Assembly: GCA_949299515.1 (NCBI GenBank)
Contig: CASGAP010000004.1
Span: 121,098 to 185,097, forward strand
DNA length: 64,000 bases
Direction: 5' to 3'
Origin: an uncultured Desulfovibrionaceae bacterium
GTDB taxonomy: Bacteria > Desulfobacterota > Desulfovibrionia > Desulfovibrionales > Desulfovibrionaceae
This document shows positions 62,478-64,000 of the stretch, in pieces; position 1 is the stretch's first letter; each line of letters opens with the position of its first letter. Below the pieces are notes generated by a model. The model worked only from the letters and a program-made list of their open reading frames with translations, did not search any database and had not been told where the DNA came from. The position numbers were made by a program, and so were the translations under genes.

Positions 62478-64000
62478 ATGGAACCTTATTACGCAGGATG
62501 GCTGTCCTTACTCCCGCCTGTGACGGCTATCGTCCTTGCTCTTATTACCAAAGAAGTCATTTCTTCTCTGCTTGTCGGTATTCTGACCGGGACCTTCATC
62601 TATTCTGTGGGAACGGGAGCGGATCTCGTTCTTGCCAGTACCGTGGAGCAGGCTTTTGCCATCATGAGCAAACGTGTGAATTTCGATATCATCATGTTTT
62701 GCTCTGCCCTGGGAGCTCTGGTCTATGTTATCTCTATGGCAGGAGGCTCCCGTGCCTACGGGCGCTGGGCCACGAAACGCATCAAGAGTCGCCGGGCATC
62801 CATGCTGTCCACCTGCGGGCTCGGCGGTCTTATTTTCATCGACGACTATTTCAATTGCCTGACAGTAGGCACGGTGATGAAACCCGTGACCGATACGTAT
62901 AAGGTTTCTCGCGCCAAGCTGGCCTATATCATCGACGCAACGGCAGCTCCTGTCTGCATCATCGCTCCCATATCCAGCTGGGCTGCCGCAGTGGGCAGCA
63001 ATCTCAAGACGACCGGAGCCTTTGAAAGTGAGCTTTCGGCCTTCATCTATGCCATTCCCTACAATTTCTATTCTTTGCTTTCTATTTCTTTAGTCATCCT
63101 TCTTTGCTGCTTTGACTGGGACTTCGGCCCCATGCGTGCCGCAGAGAAGCGTGCCGCTCAAGGGGATCTCGGCATTCTTGCCCAGAAGTCGGACATTGAT
63201 CTGGAGACCAAGGAGGGCACAGTTCTTGACATGGTCATTCCCATCGGGTCGCTTATCGTTTTCGCTGTACTTTCCATGATGTACAGCGGCGGTTACTGGG
63301 GGGCCGACCCTGCCTACCATACCTTCCGTGAAGCTCTGGGTAACTGTAATGCTTCTCCTGCCCTGGTATGGGCTTCCTTTGGTGCAGTCCTGGTGGCCTG
63401 TCTTCTCTATGTGCCGCGCGGCCTTATGTCCTTCTCCGAATTTATGAAAGGCACGGGAGAAGGCATCAAGGCCATGCTTCCCGCCAATATTATTCTGGTC
63501 TTTGCATGGGGTATCAGCGGTGTCTGTCAGGACATGCTGGAAACTCCCAAGTTTGTGGAAACGCTGGTTACCGGTGGTGTGGATATCGGCGGCTATCTGC
63601 CCGTGATCATCTTCCTGGTAGCGGCATTCCTGAGCTTTTCCACGGGTACGGCCTGGGGTACGTTCGGAATCCTCATTCCTCTCGTGGTGCCTATTGCCCA
63701 GGTGGCTTGCCCGGACCTGCTTGTTGTGTCCTTGTCCGCTACGCTTGCAGGCAGTGTATTTGGTGACCATTGTTCGCCTATTTCGGATACCACTATTTTG
63801 TCGAGTGCAGGCGCAGGATGTTCTCATATAGAACATGTGTCCACTCAGTTCCCCTATGCGGTGCTGGCAGCCGTGTGCAGTGCCGTAGGCTATCTTATTA
63901 TTGGCCTTACAAAGGCTGGTCCTGTGGTTTGCCTGGTGGTGGGCCTGGCGCTCATGGTAGCCTTCCTGCTCATCATGCGAGTCTGGCGTGGCCGCAGAGG
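62478..64000 (+). CDS. NhaC-family Na+/H+ antiporter-like transporter (partial)
   Basis: The reading frame is open from the ATG to the end of the window, 507 codons, so only the last part of the gene is missing. It has NhaC-family features: about 11 membrane helices, FIDDYFNCLTVGTVMKPVTD, SPALVWASFG, STGTAWGTFGILIPLVVPIA and GDHCSPISDTTILSSAGAGC. Such proteins exchange Na+ for protons or organic anions (malate/lactate type); the substrate is uncertain. GGGGGG precedes the ATG. Codon use is like leuC and leuD. Confidence 0.85.
   Translation, partial: MEPYYAGWLSLLPPVTAIVLALITKEVISSLLVGILTGTFIYSVGTGADLVLASTVEQAFAIMSKRVNFDIIMFCSALGALVYVISMAGGSRAYGRWATKRIKSRRASMLSTCGLGGLIFIDDYFNCLTVGTVMKPVTDTYKVSRAKLAYIIDATAAPVCIIAPISSWAAAVGSNLKTTGAFESELSAFIYAIPYNFYSLLSISLVILLCCFDWDFGPMRAAEKRAAQGDLGILAQKSDIDLETKEGTVLDMVIPIGSLIVFAVLSMMYSGGYWGADPAYHTFREALGNCNASPALVWASFGAVLVACLLYVPRGLMSFSEFMKGTGEGIKAMLPANIILVFAWGISGVCQDMLETPKFVETLVTGGVDIGGYLPVIIFLVAAFLSFSTGTAWGTFGILIPLVVPIAQVACPDLLVVSLSATLAGSVFGDHCSPISDTTILSSAGAGCSHIEHVSTQFPYAVLAAVCSAVGYLIIGLTKAGPVVCLVVGLALMVAFLLIMRVWRGRR

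Overview
The window looks like chromosomal DNA of a Gram-negative sulfate-reducer-like bacterium, most probably Desulfovibrionaceae. The taxonomic call is inference. It rests on the gene set: a LutC plus fused LutB/LutA lactate-oxidation operon with lactate permease, a heptose-phosphate kinase for LPS, citramalate synthase with leuACD, ThyX, and a dnaA-dnaN-gyrB-gyrA block without recF. No prophage, IS element, CRISPR array, rRNA or tRNA gene was recognised. Coding density is high and most genes have clear housekeeping identities.

Layout. 1-2.5 kb: the 3' end of glnS and a ferredoxin/FrhB/pyruvyl-transferase fusion. 2.5-7.3 kb (minus strand): a signalling operon of TPR lipoprotein-like protein, histidine kinase, NtrC-family regulator with lost sigma-54 motifs, and methyltransferase. 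7.6-18.1 kb (minus strand): the replication and segregation region with gyrA, gyrB, dnaN, a short divergent dnaA, hldE kinase, parB and parA, and two perfect parS sites before parA. 18.3-22.9 kb: lactate utilisation and uptake. 23.2-32.4 kb (minus strand): a Gate-domain membrane protein, polA, a zinc-ribbon protein, a CYTH protein, a 908-residue zinc-knuckle/TPR/membrane protein, a PfkB kinase and cutA. 32.5-36.2 kb: adenine deaminase and a broken SLC13/DASS symporter. 36.3-44 kb (minus strand): cimA, lysC, tsaE, an acetyltransferase, thyX, ruvB, ruvA and a DUF374 acyltransferase. 44.1-54.5 kb: pseudouridine synthase, pepA, a TtcA-like thiolase, dut, an HD phosphohydrolase, ddl, an MFS transporter, and an MBOAT acyltransferase with a periplasmic SGNH plus esterase fusion. 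54.8-58.5 kb: an RRM protein, an MsbA-like ABC exporter, psd and pssA. 58.6-64 kb: leuA, leuC, leuD and the start of an NhaC antiporter.

Points of most interest. Codon choice changes sharply inside leuA near position 59,700. Upstream genes prefer AAA/GAA; everything after prefers AAG and more GAG. This implies homologous replacement or an assembly join. The DnaA at the canonical locus lacks domains I-II and three AAA+ arginines, and its 3' end and the dnaA-dnaN gap carry an iteron-like repeat. The response regulator has lost both GAFTGA and the Walker B aspartate. A composite intergenic repeat occurs three times upstream of the leuA discontinuity and was not seen after it. The 908-residue protein with a retroviral-type CCHC knuckle and the MBOAT/SGNH/esterase pair are the best candidates for undescribed functions.
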